Shown: in pieces, positions 26,802 to 40,382 of the stretch
How positions within the stretch are numbered: position 1 is the stretch's first letter
How the letters are laid out: each line of letters opens with the position of its first letter
Origin: Hydractinia symbiolongicarpus
Lineage: Eukaryota; Cnidaria; Hydrozoa; Anthoathecata; Hydractiniidae
NCBI RefSeq assembly: GCF_029227915.1
Contig: NC_079888.1
Location: forward strand, 19,944,001 to 20,008,000
DNA: 64,000 nt
Direction: 5' to 3'
Position numbers and translations under genes: made by a program
The notes under the pieces: model-generated
What the model saw: the letters and a program-made list of their open reading frames with translations, nothing else
Databases searched by the model: none
What the model was told of the DNA's origin: nothing

Positions 26802-29413
26802 CGATTACTCTGGGCGCTGTGGTAGCGCTTCATTTAAAAATTTAGATAAAGAAGTCATTCTTTAATGTGGGACCAATCCTCTCCGTTATTGCGCGCTGAA
26901 GAAATAGCGATAGTTTCAAAAACTATATTTCATTGACTTTCTAACGGTGTCAGTCCGTTTGAGTTACAACGGTTGGGTCACATTATCGCACCAACATGTA
27001 TTTAGCGATATTTTTCTCATATTACTAGGCTGCATCGCTTTTAACTATGAAACAATTGACTGTGGGACTTAATTGAACTAACTATAGACTGTCACCTGAT
27101 AAATGTGATAAATGAGACAATTGGACTCCAAGAAATAACATTCTTCTTAATTTGACGTGATTGCCGGAACTCAGCGATTACTCTGGGCGCTGTGGTAGCG
27201 CTTCATTCAAAAATTTAGATAAATAAGTCATTCTTTAATGTGGGACCAATCCTCTCCGTTATCGCGCGCTGAAGAAATAGCGATAGTTTCAAAAACTATA
27301 TTTCATTGACTTTCTAACGGTGTCAGTCCGTTTGAGTTACAACGGTTGGGTCACATATTCGCACCAACATATATTTAGCGATATTTTTCTCATATTACTA
27401 GGCTGCATCGCTTTTAACTATGAAACAATTGACTGTGGGACTTAATTGAACTAACTATAGACTGTCACCTGATAAATGTGATAAATGAGAAAATTGTACT
27501 CCAAGAAATAACATTCTTCTTAATTTGACGTGATTGCTGGAACTCAGCGATGACACTGGGCGCTGTGGCAGCGCTTCATTTAAAAACTAAGTTAAAAAAG
27601 TCATTTTTTAACTGTGGGATCAATCCTAGCCGTTAGCGCGCGCTGAAGAAATAGCGATAGTTTCAAAAACTCTATTTCATTGACTTTCTAACGGTGTCAG
27701 TCCGTTTGAGTTACAACGGTTGGGTCACATATTCGCACCAAAATGTATTTAGCGATATTTTTCTCATATTACTAGGCTGCATCGCTTTTAACAGTGAAAC
27801 AATTGACTGTGGGACTTAATTGAGCTAACTTTGGACTGTGACCTGATAAATGTGATAAATGAGACAATTGGACTCCAGGAAATAACATTCTTCTTAATTT
27901 GACGTGATTGCCGGAACTCAGCGATTACTCTGGGCGCTGTGGTAGCGCTTCATTTAAAAATTTAGATAAATAAGTCATTCTTTAATGTGGGACCAATCCT
28001 CTCCGTTATCGCGCGCTGAAGAAATAGCGATAGTTTCAAAAACTATATTTCATTGACTTTCTAACGGTGTCAGTCCGTTTGAGTTACAACGGTTGGGTCA
28101 CATATTCGCACCAACATGTATTTAGCGATATTTTTCTCATATTACTAGGCTGCATCGCTTTTAACTATGAAACAATTGACTGTGGGACTTAATTGAACTA
28201 ACTATAGACTGTCACCTGATAAATGTGATAAATGAGACAATTGGACTCCAAGAAATAACATTCTTCTTAATTTGACGTGATTGCCGGAACTCAGCGATTA
28301 CTCTGGGCGCTGTGGTAGCGCTTCATTCAAAAATTTAGATAAATAAGTCATTCTTTAATGTGGGACCAATCCTCTCCGTTATCGCGCGCTGAAGAAATAG
28401 CGATAGTTTCAAAAACTATATTTCATTGACTTTCTAACGGTGTCAGTCCGTTTGAGTTACAACGGTTGGGTCACATATTCGCACCAACATATATTTAGCG
28501 ATATTTTTCTCATATTACTAGGCTGCATCGCTTTTAACTATGAAACAATTGACTGTGGGACTTAATTGAACTAACTATAGACTGTCACCTGATAAATGTG
28601 ATAAATGAGAAAATTGTACTCCAAGAAATAACATTCTTCTTAATTTGACGTGATTGCCGGAACTCAGCGATTACTCTGGGCGCTGTGGTAGCGCTTCATT
28701 TAAAAATTTAGATAAATAAGTCATTCTTTAATGTGGGACCAATCCTCTCCGTTATCGCGCGCTGAAGAAATAGCGATAGTTTCAAAAACTATATTTCATT
28801 GACTTTCTAACGGTGTCAGTCCGTTTGAGTTACAACGGTTGGGTCACATATTCGCACCAACATGTATTTAGCGATATTTTTCTCATATTACTAGGCTGCA
28901 TCGCTTTTAACTATGAAACAATTGACTGTGGGACTTAATTGAACTAACTATAGACTGTCACCTGATAAATGTGATAAATGAGACAATTGGACTCCAAGAA
29001 ATAACATTCTTCTTAATTTGACGTGATTGCCGGAACTCAGCGATTACTCTGGGCGCTGTGGTAGCGCTTCATTTAAAAATTTAGATAAATAAGTCATTCT
29101 TTAATGTGGGACCAATCCTCTCCGTTATCGCGCGCTGAAGAAATAGCGATAGTTTCAAAAACTATATTTCATTGACTTTTTAACGGTGTCAGTCCGTTTG
29201 AGTTACAACGGTTGGGTCACATATTCGCACCAACATGTATTTAGCGATATTTTTCTCATATTACTAGGCTGCATCGCTTTTAACTATGAAACAATTGACT
29301 GTGGGACTTAATTGAACTAACTATAGACTGTCACCTGATAAATGTGATAAATGAGAAAATTGGACTCCAAGAAATAACATTCTTCTTAATTTCACGTGAT
29401 TGCTGGAACTCAG
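26802..29413. repeat. Locally homogenised run with a three-monomer duplication (1120 bp)
   Basis: Monomers 26802, 27175, 27548, 27922, 28295, 28668 and 29041. Six of the seven are nearly the same: cgattactctggg, tttaatgtggg, cctctccgttatcg, aaactatatttc, tcatattactaggctgc, actatagactgtcacc. Starts 26802 and 27175 pair with 27922 and 28295 at 1120 bp, shown by the shared cattcaaaaattt and acatatatttagcg variants. Monomer 27548 is a hybrid, with a cgatgacactgg, ggcagcgc head joined to the local body. This is the most monomeric-looking stretch in the window. Confidence 0.87.
27934..27948. other. Representative short inverted repeat in the monomer head
   Basis: gcgct, a 5-base loop gtggt, then agcgc: a perfect 5-bp dyad. 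It recurs at the same place in every monomer with the gcgctgtggtagcgc or gcgctgtggcagcgc head. Monomers with the gctctgtggtagcgc head carry one mismatch. Short dyads are reported in some centromeric satellites; whether this one forms a structure or binds a protein cannot be told from sequence. Confidence 0.6.
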
Positions 29414-30656
29414 CGATGACACTGGGCGCTGTGGCAGCGCTTCATTTAAAAACTAAGTTAAAAAAGTCATTTTTTTACTGTGGGATCAATCCTAGCCGTT
29501 AGCGCGCGCTGAAGAAATAGCAATAGTGTCAAAAACTACATTTCATTGACTTTCTAACGGTGTCAGTCTCTTTCCGTTACAACGGTTTGGTCACAAATAC
29601 ATACCAACATGTATTTAGCGATATTATTCTCATATTACTAGGTTGCATCGCTTTTAACTATGAAACGATTGACTGTGGGACTTAATTGAACTAAATTCGG
29701 ACTGTGACCAGATAAATTTGATAAATGAGACAATTGGACTCCAAGAAATAACATTCTTCTTAATTTGACGTGATTGCCGGAACTCAGCGATTACACTGGG
29801 CGCTGTGGTAGCGCTTCATTTAAAAGTTTAGGTAAGAAAGTCATTCTTTACCGTGGGACCAATCCTAGCCGTTATTGCGCGCTGAAGAAATAGCGACAGT
29901 TTCAAAAACTACATTTCATAGACTTTCTAAAAGTATCAATCCGTTTGAGTTACAACGGTTGAGTCACATATTCGTACCAACATGTATTTGGCGATATTTC
30001 TCTGATATTACTAGGTTGCATCGCTTTTAATTATAAAACGATTGACTATGGGACTTAATTGAAGTAACTTTGGACTGTCACCTGATAAATGTGATAAAGC
30101 AGACAATTGGACTCCAAGAAATAACATTCTTGTTAATTTGACATGATTGCCGAAACTCAGCGAATACACTGGGCTCTGTGGTAGCGCTTCATTTAAGAAT
30201 TAAGCTAAAAAAAGTCATATTTTTATTGTGGGACCAATCCTAGCCGCTTTTGCGGGCTAAAGAAGGAGCGACAGTTTGAACAACTACACTTCATTGACTT
30301 TTTAACGGTGTCAGTCCGTTTGAGTTACAACGGTTGGGTCACATATTCGTACCAACATGTATTTCTTGGTATTATTCTGGTATTACTAGGTTGCATCGCT
30401 TTTAACAATGAAAGGATTGACTGTAGGACTTAATTGAACTAACTTTGGACTGTAACCTGATAAATGTGATAAATGAGAAAATTGGACTCCAAGAAATAAC
30501 ATTCTTCTTAATTTGACGTGATTGCCGGAACTCAGTGATTACACTGGGCGCTGTGGTAGCGCTTCATTTAAAAATTTAGATAATTAAGTCATTTTTTACG
30601 GTGGGACCAATCCTATCCGTTACCGCGCGCTGAAGAAATAGAGACAGTTTCAAAAA
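29162..30656. repeat. Four-monomer tandem duplication, copy 1 (1495 bp)
   Basis: Contains starts 29414, 29788, 30161 and 30536, each repeated 1495 bp later. The left border is at the atttcattgactttttaacg tract (29166), just after the local aaactat variant, where copy 2 has aaactac. One difference I noted is gataaatttgataaatg near 29714 against gataaatgtgataaatg. The block includes the diverged gccgcttttgcgggc monomer. Confidence 0.93.
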
Positions 30657-32110
30657 CTACATTTCATTGACTTTTTAACGGTGTCAGTCCGTTTGAGTTA
30701 CAACGGTTGGGTCACATATTCGCACCAACATGTATTTAGCGATATTTTTCTCATATTACTAGGCTGCATCGCTTTTAACTATGAAACAATTGACTGTGGG
30801 ACTTAATTGAACTAACTATAGACTGTCACCTGATAAATGTGATAAATGAGAAAATTGGACTCCAAGAAATAACATTCTTCTTAATTTCACGTGATTGCTG
30901 GAACTCAGCGATGACACTGGGCGCTGTGGCAGCGCTTCATTTAAAAACTAAGTTAAAAAAGTCATTTTTTTACTGTGGGATCAATCCTAGCCGTTAGCGC
31001 GCGCTGAAGAAATAGCAATAGTGTCAAAAACTACATTTCATTGACTTTCTAACGGTGTCAGTCTCTTTCCGTTACAACGGTTTGGTCACAAATACATACC
31101 AACATGTATTTAGCGATATTATTCTCATATTACTAGGTTGCATCGCTTTTAACTATGAAACGATTGACTGTGGGACTTAATTGAACTAAATTCGGACTGT
31201 GACCAGATAAATGTGATAAATGAGACAATTGGACTCCAAGAAATAACATTCTTCTTAATTTGACGTGATTGCCGGAACTCAGCGATTACACTGGGCGCTG
31301 TGGTAGCGCTTCATTTAAAAGTTTAGGTAAGAAAGTCATTCTTTACCGTGGGACCAATCCTAGCCGTTATTGCGCGCTGAAGAAATAGCGACAGTTTCAA
31401 AAACTACATTTCATAGACTTTCTAAAAGTATCAATCCGTTTGAGTTACAACGGTTGAGTCACATATTCGTACCAACATGTATTTGGCGATATTTCTCTGA
31501 TATTACTAGGTTGCATCGCTTTTAATTATAAAACGATTGACTATGGGACTTAATTGAAGTAACTTTGGACTGTCACCTGATAAATGTGATAAAGCAGACA
31601 ATTGGACTCCAAGAAATAACATTCTTGTTAATTTGACATGATTGCCGAAACTCAGCGAATACACTGGGCTCTGTGGTAGCGCTTCATTTAAGAATTAAGC
31701 TAAAAAAAGTCATATTTTTATTGTGGGACCAATCCTAGCCGCTTTTGCGGGCTAAAGAAGGAGCGACAGTTTGAACAACTACACTTCATTGACTTTTTAA
31801 CGGTGTCAGTCCGTTTGAGTTACAACGGTTGGGTCACATATTCGTACCAACATGTATTTCTTGGTATTATTCTGGTATTACTAGGTTGCATCGCTTTTAA
31901 CAATGAAAGGATTGACTGTAGGACTTAATTGAACTAACTTTGGACTGTAACCTGATAAATGTGATAAATGAGAAAATTGGACTCCAAGAAATAACATTCT
32001 TCTTAATTTGACGTGATTGCCGGAACTCAGTGATTACACTGGGCGCTGTGGTAGCGCTTCATTTAAAAATTTAGATAATTAAGTCATTTTTTACGGTGGG
32101 ACCAATCCTA
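30657..32110. repeat. Four-monomer tandem duplication, copy 2
   Basis: Contains starts 30909, 31283, 31656 and 32031. Nearly identical to 29162-30615. The match ends near 32110, where copy 1 reads tatccgttaccgcgcgctg and this copy reads tatctgttatcgcccgctg. Confidence 0.93.
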
Positions 32111-33893
32111 TCTGTTATCGCCCGCTGAAGAAATAGCGACAGTTTCAAAAACTACATTTCATTGACTTTTTAACGGTGTCAGTCCGTTTGAGTTACAACG
32201 GTTGGGTCATATATTCGCACCAACATGTATTTAGCAATATTTTCCTGATATTACTAGGTTGCATCGCTTTTAACAGTGAAAGAATTGACTGTGGGATTTA
32301 ATTGAACTAACTTTGGAGTGTGACCTGATAAATGTGATAAATGAGACAATTGGACTCCAAGAAATAACATTTTTCTTAATTTGACGTGATTGCCGAAACT
32401 CAGCGATTACACTGGGCGCTGTGGTAGCGCTTCATTTAAAAATTTAGATAAATAAGTCATTCTTTACTGTGGGACCAATCATATCCGCTACCGCGCGCTA
32501 AAGAAATAGCGATAGTTTCAAAAACTACATTTCATTGACTTTTAACGGTGTCAGTCCGTTTGAGTTACAACGGTTGGGTCATATATTCGCACCAACATGT
32601 ATTTAGCAATATTTTCCTGATATTACTAGGTTGCATCGCTTTTAACAGTGAAAGAATTGACTGTGGGATTTAATTGAACTAACTTTGGAGTGTGACCTGA
32701 TAAATGTGATAAATGAGACAATTGGACTCCAAGAAATAACATTTTTCTTAATTTGACGTGATTGCCGGAACTCAGCGATTACACTGGGCGATGTGGTAGC
32801 GCTTCATTTAAAAATTCAGATAAATAAGTCATTCTTTACTGCGGGACCAATCCTATCCGTTACCGTGCGCTAAAGAAATAGCGATAGTTTCAAAAAGTAC
32901 ATTTCATTGACTTTTAACGGTGTCAGTCCGTTTGAGTTACAACGGTTGGGTCACATATTCGTACCAACATGTATTTAGCGATATTTTACTCATATTACTA
33001 GGTTGCGTCGCTTATAACTTTGAAACGATTGACTGTGGGACTTAATTGAACTAACTTTGGACTATCACCAGATAAATGAGATAAATGAGACAATTGGACT
33101 CCAAGAAATAACATTCTTTTTAATTTGACGTGATTGCCGGAACTCAGCGATTACACTGAGCGCTGTGGCAGCGCTTCATTTAAAAACTAAGTTAAAAAAG
33201 TCATTTTTTACTGTGGGACCAATCCTAACCGTTAGCTCGCGCTGAAGAAATAGCAATAGTTTCAAAAACTACATTTCATTGACTTTCTAACGGTGTCAGT
33301 CCGTTTGAGTTACAACGTTTGGGTCACATATTCGTACCAACATGTATTTAGCGATATTTATCTGATATTACTAGGTTGCATCGCTTTTAACAGTAAAACA
33401 ATTGACTGTGGGACTTAATTGAACTAACTTTGGACTGTGACCTGATAAATGTGTTAAATGAGACAATTGGACTCCAAGAAATAACATTCTTTTTAATTTG
33501 ACGTGATTGCCGGAACTCAGCGATTACACTGGGCGCTGTGGCAGCGCTTCATTTAAAAATTTAGATAAATAAGTCATTCTTTAATGTGGGACCAATCCTA
33601 TCCGTTATCGCGCGCTAAAGAAATAGCGATAGTTTCAAAAACTATATTTCATTGACTTTCTAACGGTGTCAGTCCGTTTGAGTTACAACGGTTGGGTCAC
33701 ATATTCGCACCAACATGTATTTAGCGATATTATTCTGATATTACTAGGTTGCATCGCTTTTAACTATGAAACAATTGACTGTGGGACTTAATTGAACTAA
33801 ATTCGGACTGTGACCAGATAAATGTGTTAAATGAGACAATTGGACTCCAAGAAATAACATTCTTCTTAATTTGACGTGATTGCTGGAACTCAG
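32111..33893. repeat. Displaced copy of the 25.5-26.9 kb block plus a hybrid monomer
   Basis: Contains starts 32404, 32776, 33148 and 33521. The first three follow 25685, 26057 and 26429 at 6719 bp, including two consecutive A tails, the B tail (one change: ggttgcgtcgc), and gttagctcgcgctg. Monomer 33521 joins a ggcagcgc, tttaatgtggg head to a tattctgatattactagg tail, so it is a hybrid of two families. Confidence 0.83.
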
Positions 33894-36885
33894 CGATGAC
33901 ACTGGGCGCTGTGGCAGCGCTTCATTAAAAAACTAAGTTAAAAAAGTCATTTTTTTACTGTGGGATCAATCCTAGCCGTTAGCGCGCGCTGAAGAAATAG
34001 CAATAGTGTCAAAAACTACATTTCATTGACTTTCTAACGGTGTCAGTCTCTTTCCGTTACAACGGTTTGGTCACAAATACGTACCAACATGTATTTAGCG
34101 ATATTATTCTGATATTACTAGGTTGCATCGCTTTTAACTATGAAACGATTGACTGTGGGACTTAATTGAACTAAATTCGGACTGTGACCAGATAAATGTG
34201 TTAAATGAGACAATTGGACTCCAAGAAATAACATTCTTCTTAATTTGACGTGATTGCCGGAACTCAGCGATTACACTGGGCGCTGTGGTAGCGCTTCATT
34301 TAAAAGTTTAGGTAAAAAAGTCATTCTTTACTGTGGGACCAATCCTAGCCGTTATTGCGCGCTGAAGAAATAGCGACAGTTTCAAAAACTACATTTCATA
34401 GACTTTCTAAAAGTATCAATCCGTTTGAGTTACAACGGTTGAGTCACATATTCGTACCAACATGTATTTGGCGATATTTTTTTGATATTACTAGGTTGCA
34501 TCGCTTTTAATTATAAAACGATTGACTATGGGACTTAATTGAAGTAACTTTGGACTGTGACCTGATAAATGTGATAAAGCAGACAATTGGGCTCCAAGAA
34601 ATAACATTCTCGTTAATTTGACATGATTGCCGAAACTCAGCGAATACACTGGGCTCTGTGGTAGCGCTTCATTTAAGAATTAAGCTAAAAAAAGTCATAT
34701 TTTTATTGTGGGACCAATCCTAGCCGCTTTTGCGGGCTAAAGAAGGAGCGACAGTTTGAAGAACTACACTTCATTGACTTTTTAACGGTGTCAGTCCGTT
34801 TGAGGTACAACGGTTGGGTGACATATTCGTACCAACGTGTATTTCTTGGTATTATTCTGGTATTACTAGGTTGCATCGCTTTTAACAATGAAAGAATTGA
34901 CTGTAGGACTTAATTGAACTAACTTTGGACTGTAACCTGATAAATGTGATAAATGAGAAAATTGGACTCCAAGAAATAACATTCTTCTTAATTTGACATG
35001 ATTGCAGGAACGCAGCGATTACACTGGGCGCTGTGGCAGCGCTTCATTTAAAAACTAAGCTAAAAAAAGTCATTTTTTTACTGTGGGACCAATCCTAGCC
35101 GTTAGCGCGCGCTGAAGAAATAGCAATAGTTTCAAAAACTACATTTCATTGACTTTCTAACGGTGTCAGTCCGTTTGAGTTACAACGTTTGGGTCACATA
35201 TTCGTACCAACATGTATTTAGCGATATTTATCTGATATTACTAGGTTGCATCGCTTTTAACAGTGAAACGATTGACTGTTGGACTTAATTGAACTAACTT
35301 TGGATTGTGACCTGATAAATGTGATAATTGAGACAATTGTACTCCAAGAAATAACATTCTTCTTAATTTGACGTGATTGCCGGAACTCAGCGATTACACT
35401 GGGCGCTGTGGTAGCGCTTCATTTAAAAGTTTAGGTAAATAAGTCATTCTTTACTGTGGGACCAATCCTAGCCGTTATTGCGCGCTGAAGAAATAGCGAC
35501 AGTTTCAAAAACTACATTTCACAGACTTTCTAAAAGTATCAATCCGTTTGACTTACAACGGTTGAGTCACATATTCGTACCAACATGTGTTTCTTAATAT
35601 TTTTCTGGTATTACTAGGTTGCATCGCTTTTAACAATGAAACGATTGACCGTGGGACTTAATTGAACTAACTTTGGACTGTAACCTGATAAATGTGATAA
35701 ATGAGAAAATTGGACTCCAAGAAATAACATTCTTCTTAATTTGACGTGATTGCTGGAACTCAGCGATGACACTGGGCGCTGTGGCAGCGCTTCATTTAAA
35801 AACTAAGTTAAAAAAGACATTTTTTTACTGTGGGATCAATCCTAGCCGTTAGCGCGCGCTGAAGAAATAGCAATAGTGTCAAAAACTACATTTCATTGAC
35901 TTTCTAACGGTGTCAGTCTCTTTCCGTTACAACGGTTGGGTCACAAATACGTACCAACATGTATTTAGCGATATTATTCTGATATTACTAGGTTGCATCG
36001 CTTTTAACTATGAAACGATTGACTGTGGGACTTAATTGAACTAAATTCGGACTGTGACCAGGTAAATGTGTTAAATGAGACAATTGGACTCCAAGAAATA
36101 ACATTCTTCTTAATTTGACGTGATTGCCGGAACTCAGCGATTACACTGGGCGCTGTGGTAGCGCTTCATTTAAAAGTTTAGGTAAATAAGTCATTCTTTA
36201 CTGTGGGACCAATCCTAGCCGTTATTGCGCGCTGAAGAAATAGCGACAGTTTGAAAAACTACATTTCACAGACTTTCTAAAAGTATCAATCCGTTTGACT
36301 TACAACGGTTGAGTCACATATTCGTACCAACATGTGTTTCTTAATATTTTTCTGGTATTACTAGGTTGCATCGCTTTTAACAATGAAACGATTGACCGTG
36401 GGACTTAATTGAACTAACTTTGGACTGTAACCTGATAAATGTGATAAATGAGAAAATTGGACTCCAAGAAATAACATTCTTCTTAATTTGACATGATTGC
36501 AGGAACGCAGCGATTACACTGGGCGCTGTGGCAGCGCTTCATTTAAAAACTAAGCTAAAAAAAGTCATTTTTTTACAGTGGGACCAATCCTAGCCGTTAG
36601 CGCGCGCTGAAGAAATAGCAATAGTTTCAAAAACTACATTTCATTGACTTTCTATCGGTGTCAGTCCGTTTGAGTTACAACGGTTGGGTCACATATTCGT
36701 ACCAACATGTATTTAGCGATATTTTTCTAATATTACTAGGTTGTATCGCTGTTAACTATGAAACGATTGACTGTGGGACTTAATTGAACTAACTTTGGAC
36801 TGTCACCTGATAAATGTAATAAAGGAGACAATTAGACTCCAAGAAATAACATTCTTCTTAATTTGACATGATTGCCGAAACTCAG
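33894..36885. repeat. Eight monomers in shuffled order, with a two-monomer (747 bp) repeat
   Basis: Starts 33894, 34268, 34641, 35016, 35391, 35764, 36138 and 36511. The order 33894-34268-34641 repeats the 30909-31283-31656 series at about 2985 bp. Monomers 35391 and 36138 are nearly identical (offset 747), sharing cacagactttctaaaag and atgtgtttcttaatatt. Monomers 35016 and 36511 share attgcaggaacgcag and aactaagctaaaa. No single period fits the whole stretch. Confidence 0.82.
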
Positions 36886-38138
36886 CGATTACACTGGGCT
36901 CTGTGGTAGCGCTTCATTTAAGAATTAAGATAAAAAAGTCATTTTTTCATTGTGGGACCAATCCTAGACGTAATTGTGCGCTAAGGAAATAGCGACAGTT
37001 TCAAAAACTACATTTCATTGACTTTCTAACGGTGTCAGTCCGTTTGAGTTTGAACGGTTGTGTCACATATTCGTACCAACATGTATTTAGCGATATTTTT
37101 TTGATGTTACTAGGTTGTATCGCTTTTAACAATGAAACGATTGACTGTGGGACTTAATTGAACTAACTTTGGACTGTGACCTGATAAATGTGAAAAATGA
37201 GACAATTGGACTCCAAGAAATAACATTCTTCTTAACTTGACGTGATTGCCGGAACTCAGCGATTACACTGGCCGCTGTGGTAGTGCTTTATTTAAAAGTT
37301 TAGGTAAATTAGTCATTCTTTACTGTGGGACCAATCCTAGCCGTTATGTTATTGCGCGCTGAAGAAATAGCGACAGTTTCAAAACCTACATTTCATAGAC
37401 TTTCTAAAATTATCAATCCGTTTGAGTTACAACAGTTGAGTCACATATTCGTACCAACATGTATTTAGCGATATTTTTTTGATATTACTAGGTTGCATCG
37501 CTTTTAACAATGAAACGATTGACTGTGGGACTTATTTGAACTCACTTTGGACTGTGACCTGATAAATGTGAAAAATGAGACAATTGGACTCCAAGAAATA
37601 ACATTCTTCCTAATTTGACGTGATTGCCGGAACTCAGCGATTACACTGGCCGCTGTGGTAGCGCTCCATTTAAAAGTTTAGGTAAATAAGTCATTCTTTA
37701 CTGTGGGACCAATCCTAGCCGTTATGTTATTGCGCGCTGAAGAAATAGCTACAGTTTCAAAAACTACATTTCATAGACTTTCTAAAAGTATCAATCCGTT
37801 TGAGTTACAACAGTTGACTCACATATTCGTACCAACATATATTTGGCGATATTTTTCTGATATTTCTAGGTTGCATCGCTTTTAATTATGAAACGACTGA
37901 CTATGGGACTTAATTGAACTAATTTTGGACTGTGACCTGATAAATGTGATAAAGGAGACAATTAGACACCAAGAAATAACATTCTTTTTAATTTGACATG
38001 ATTGCCGAAACTCAGCGATTACACTGGGCGCTGTGGTAGCGTTTTATTTAAAAATTTAGATAAATAAGTCATTTTTTACTGTGAGACCAATCCTATCCGT
38101 TATCGCGCGCTGAAGAAATAGGGATAGTTTCAAAAACT
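36886..38138. repeat. Monomers including two with a 5-bp gttat insertion
   Basis: Starts 36886, 37260, 37638 and 38016. Monomers 37260 and 37638 are a tandem pair 378 bp apart. Both have ccgttatgttattgcgcg where the related aaaagtttaggtaa family has ccgttattgcgcg, a tandem duplication of gttat. That explains the 378-bp spacing. Monomer 36886 starts the gacgtaattgtgcgctaagg type, seen again at 38389, 39511 and 40633 as gacgtaatcgtgcgctaagg. Confidence 0.85.
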
Positions 38139-39260
38139 ACATTTCATTGACTTTCTAACGGTGTCAGTCCGTTTGAGTTACAACGGTTGGGTCACATATT
38201 CGTACCAACATGTATTTAGCGATATTTTTCTAGTATTACTAGGTTGTATCGCTGTTAACTATGAGACGATTGACTGTGGGATTTAATTGAACTAACTTTG
38301 GACTGTCACCTGATAAATGTAATAAAGGAGACAATTGGACTCCAAGAAATAACATTCTTCTTAATTTGACATGATTGCCGAAACTCAGCGATTACACTGG
38401 GCTCTGTGGTAGCGCTTCATTTAAGAATTAAGATAAAAAAGTCATTTTTTCATTTTGGGACCTATCCTAGACGTAATCGTGCGCTAAGGAAATAGCGACA
38501 GTTTCAAAAACTACATTTCATTGACTTTCTAACAGTGTCAATCCGTTTGAGTTTCAACGGTTGTGTCACATATTCGTACCAACATGTATTTAGCGATATT
38601 TTTTTGATGTTACTATGTTGAGTCGCTTTTAATAATGAAACGATTGACCGTGGGACTTAATTGAACTAACTTTGGACTGTCACCCGATAAATGTGATAAA
38701 GGAGACAATTGGACACCAAGAAATAACATTCTTCTTAATTTGACATGATTGCCGAAACTCAGCGATTACACTGGGCTCTGTGGTAGCGCTTCATTTAAGA
38801 ATTAAGTTAAAAAAAGTCATTTTTTACTGTGGGACAAATCCTAGCCGTTATCGCGCGCTGAGGAAATAGCGACAGTTTCGAAAACTACATTTCATTGTCT
38901 TCCTAACAGTGTCAGTCCGTTTGAGTTTCAACGGTTGTGTCACATATTCGTACTAACATGTATTTAGCGATATTTTTTTGACATTACTAGGTTGCATCGC
39001 TTTTAACACTGAAACGATTGACTGTGGGTCTTAATTGAACTAACTTTGGACTGTGACCTGATAAATGTGACAAAGGAGACAATTGAACTCCAAGAAATAA
39101 CATTCTTCTTAATTCGACGTGATTGCCGGAACTCAGCGATTACACTGGGCTCTGTGGTAGCGCTTCATTTAAGAATTAAGATAAAAAAGTCATGTTTTTG
39201 TTGTGGGACCAATCATAGCCGTTATCGCGGGCTAAAGAAATAGTGACAGTTTCAAGAACT
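38139..39260. repeat. Three-monomer tandem duplication, copy 1 (1122 bp)
   Basis: Contains starts 38389, 38763 and 39137, repeated at exactly 1122 bp. I saw only a handful of substitutions: ctagtattact against ctaatattact, tactatgttgag against tactaggttgag, and gctgttaac against ggtgttaac. The left border is near 38139, where the preceding text differs (tagggatag against tagtgacag). Confidence 0.93.
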
Positions 39261-40382
39261 ACATTTCATTGACTTTCTAACGGTGTCAGTCCGTTTGAGT
39301 TACAACGGTTGGGTCACATATTCGTACCAACATGTATTTAGCGATATTTTTCTAATATTACTAGGTTGTATCGGTGTTAACTATGAGACGATTGACTGTG
39401 GGATTTAATTGAACTAACTTTGGACTGTCACCTGATAAATGTAATAAAGGAGACAATTGGACTCCAAGAAATAACATTCTTCTTAATTTGACATGATTGC
39501 CGAAACTCAGCGATTACACTGGGCTCTGTGGTAGCGCTTCATTTAAGAATTAAGATAAAAAAGTCATTTTTTCATTTTGGGACCTATCCTAGACGTAATC
39601 GTGCGCTAAGGAAATAGCGACAGTTTCAAAAACTACATTTAATTGACTTTCTAACAGTGTCAATCCGTTTGAGTTTCAACGGTTGTGTCACATATTCGTA
39701 CCAACATGTATTTAGCGATATTTTTTTGATGTTACTAGGTTGAGTCGCTTTTAATAATGAAACGATTGACCGTGGGACTTAATTGAACTAACTTTGGACT
39801 GTCACCCGATAAATGTGATAAAGGAGACAATTGGACACCAAGAAATAACATTCTTCTTAATTTGACATGATTGCCGAAACTCAGCGATTACACTGGGCTC
39901 TGTGGTAGCGCTTCATTTAAGAATTAAGTTAAAAAAAGTCATTTTTTACTGTGGGACAAATCCTAGCCGTTATCGCGCGCTGAGGAAATAGCGACAGTTT
40001 CGAAAACTACATTTCATTGTCTTCCTAACAGTGTCAGTCCGTTTGAGTTTCAACGGTTGTGTCACATATTCGTACTAACATGTATTTAGCGATATTTTTT
40101 TGACATTACTAGGTTGCATCGCTTTTAACACTGAAACGATTGACTGTGGGTCTTAATTGAACTAACTTTGGACTGTGACCTGATAAATGTGACAAAGGAG
40201 ACAATTGAACTCCAAGAAATAACATTCTTCTTAATTCGACGTGATTGCCGGAACTCAGCGATTACACTGGGCTCTGTGGTAGCGCTTCATTTAAGAATTA
40301 AGATAAAAAAGTCATGTTTTTGTTGTGGGACCAATCATAGCCGTTATCGCGGGCTAAAGAAATAGTGACAGTTTCAAGAACT
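39261..40382. repeat. Three-monomer tandem duplication, copy 2 (1122 bp)
   Basis: Contains starts 39511, 39885 and 40259. Abuts copy 1. The match ends near 40390, where this copy continues tttcaatgac and copy 1 tttcattgac, then gtccggttgag against gtccgtttgag. Confidence 0.93.

Noticed and set aside
39046-40365. Two identical 65-codon plus-strand ORFs at 39046 and 40168
   Set aside because: Identical because they lie in the two copies of the 1122-bp duplication; not evidence of protein conservation.
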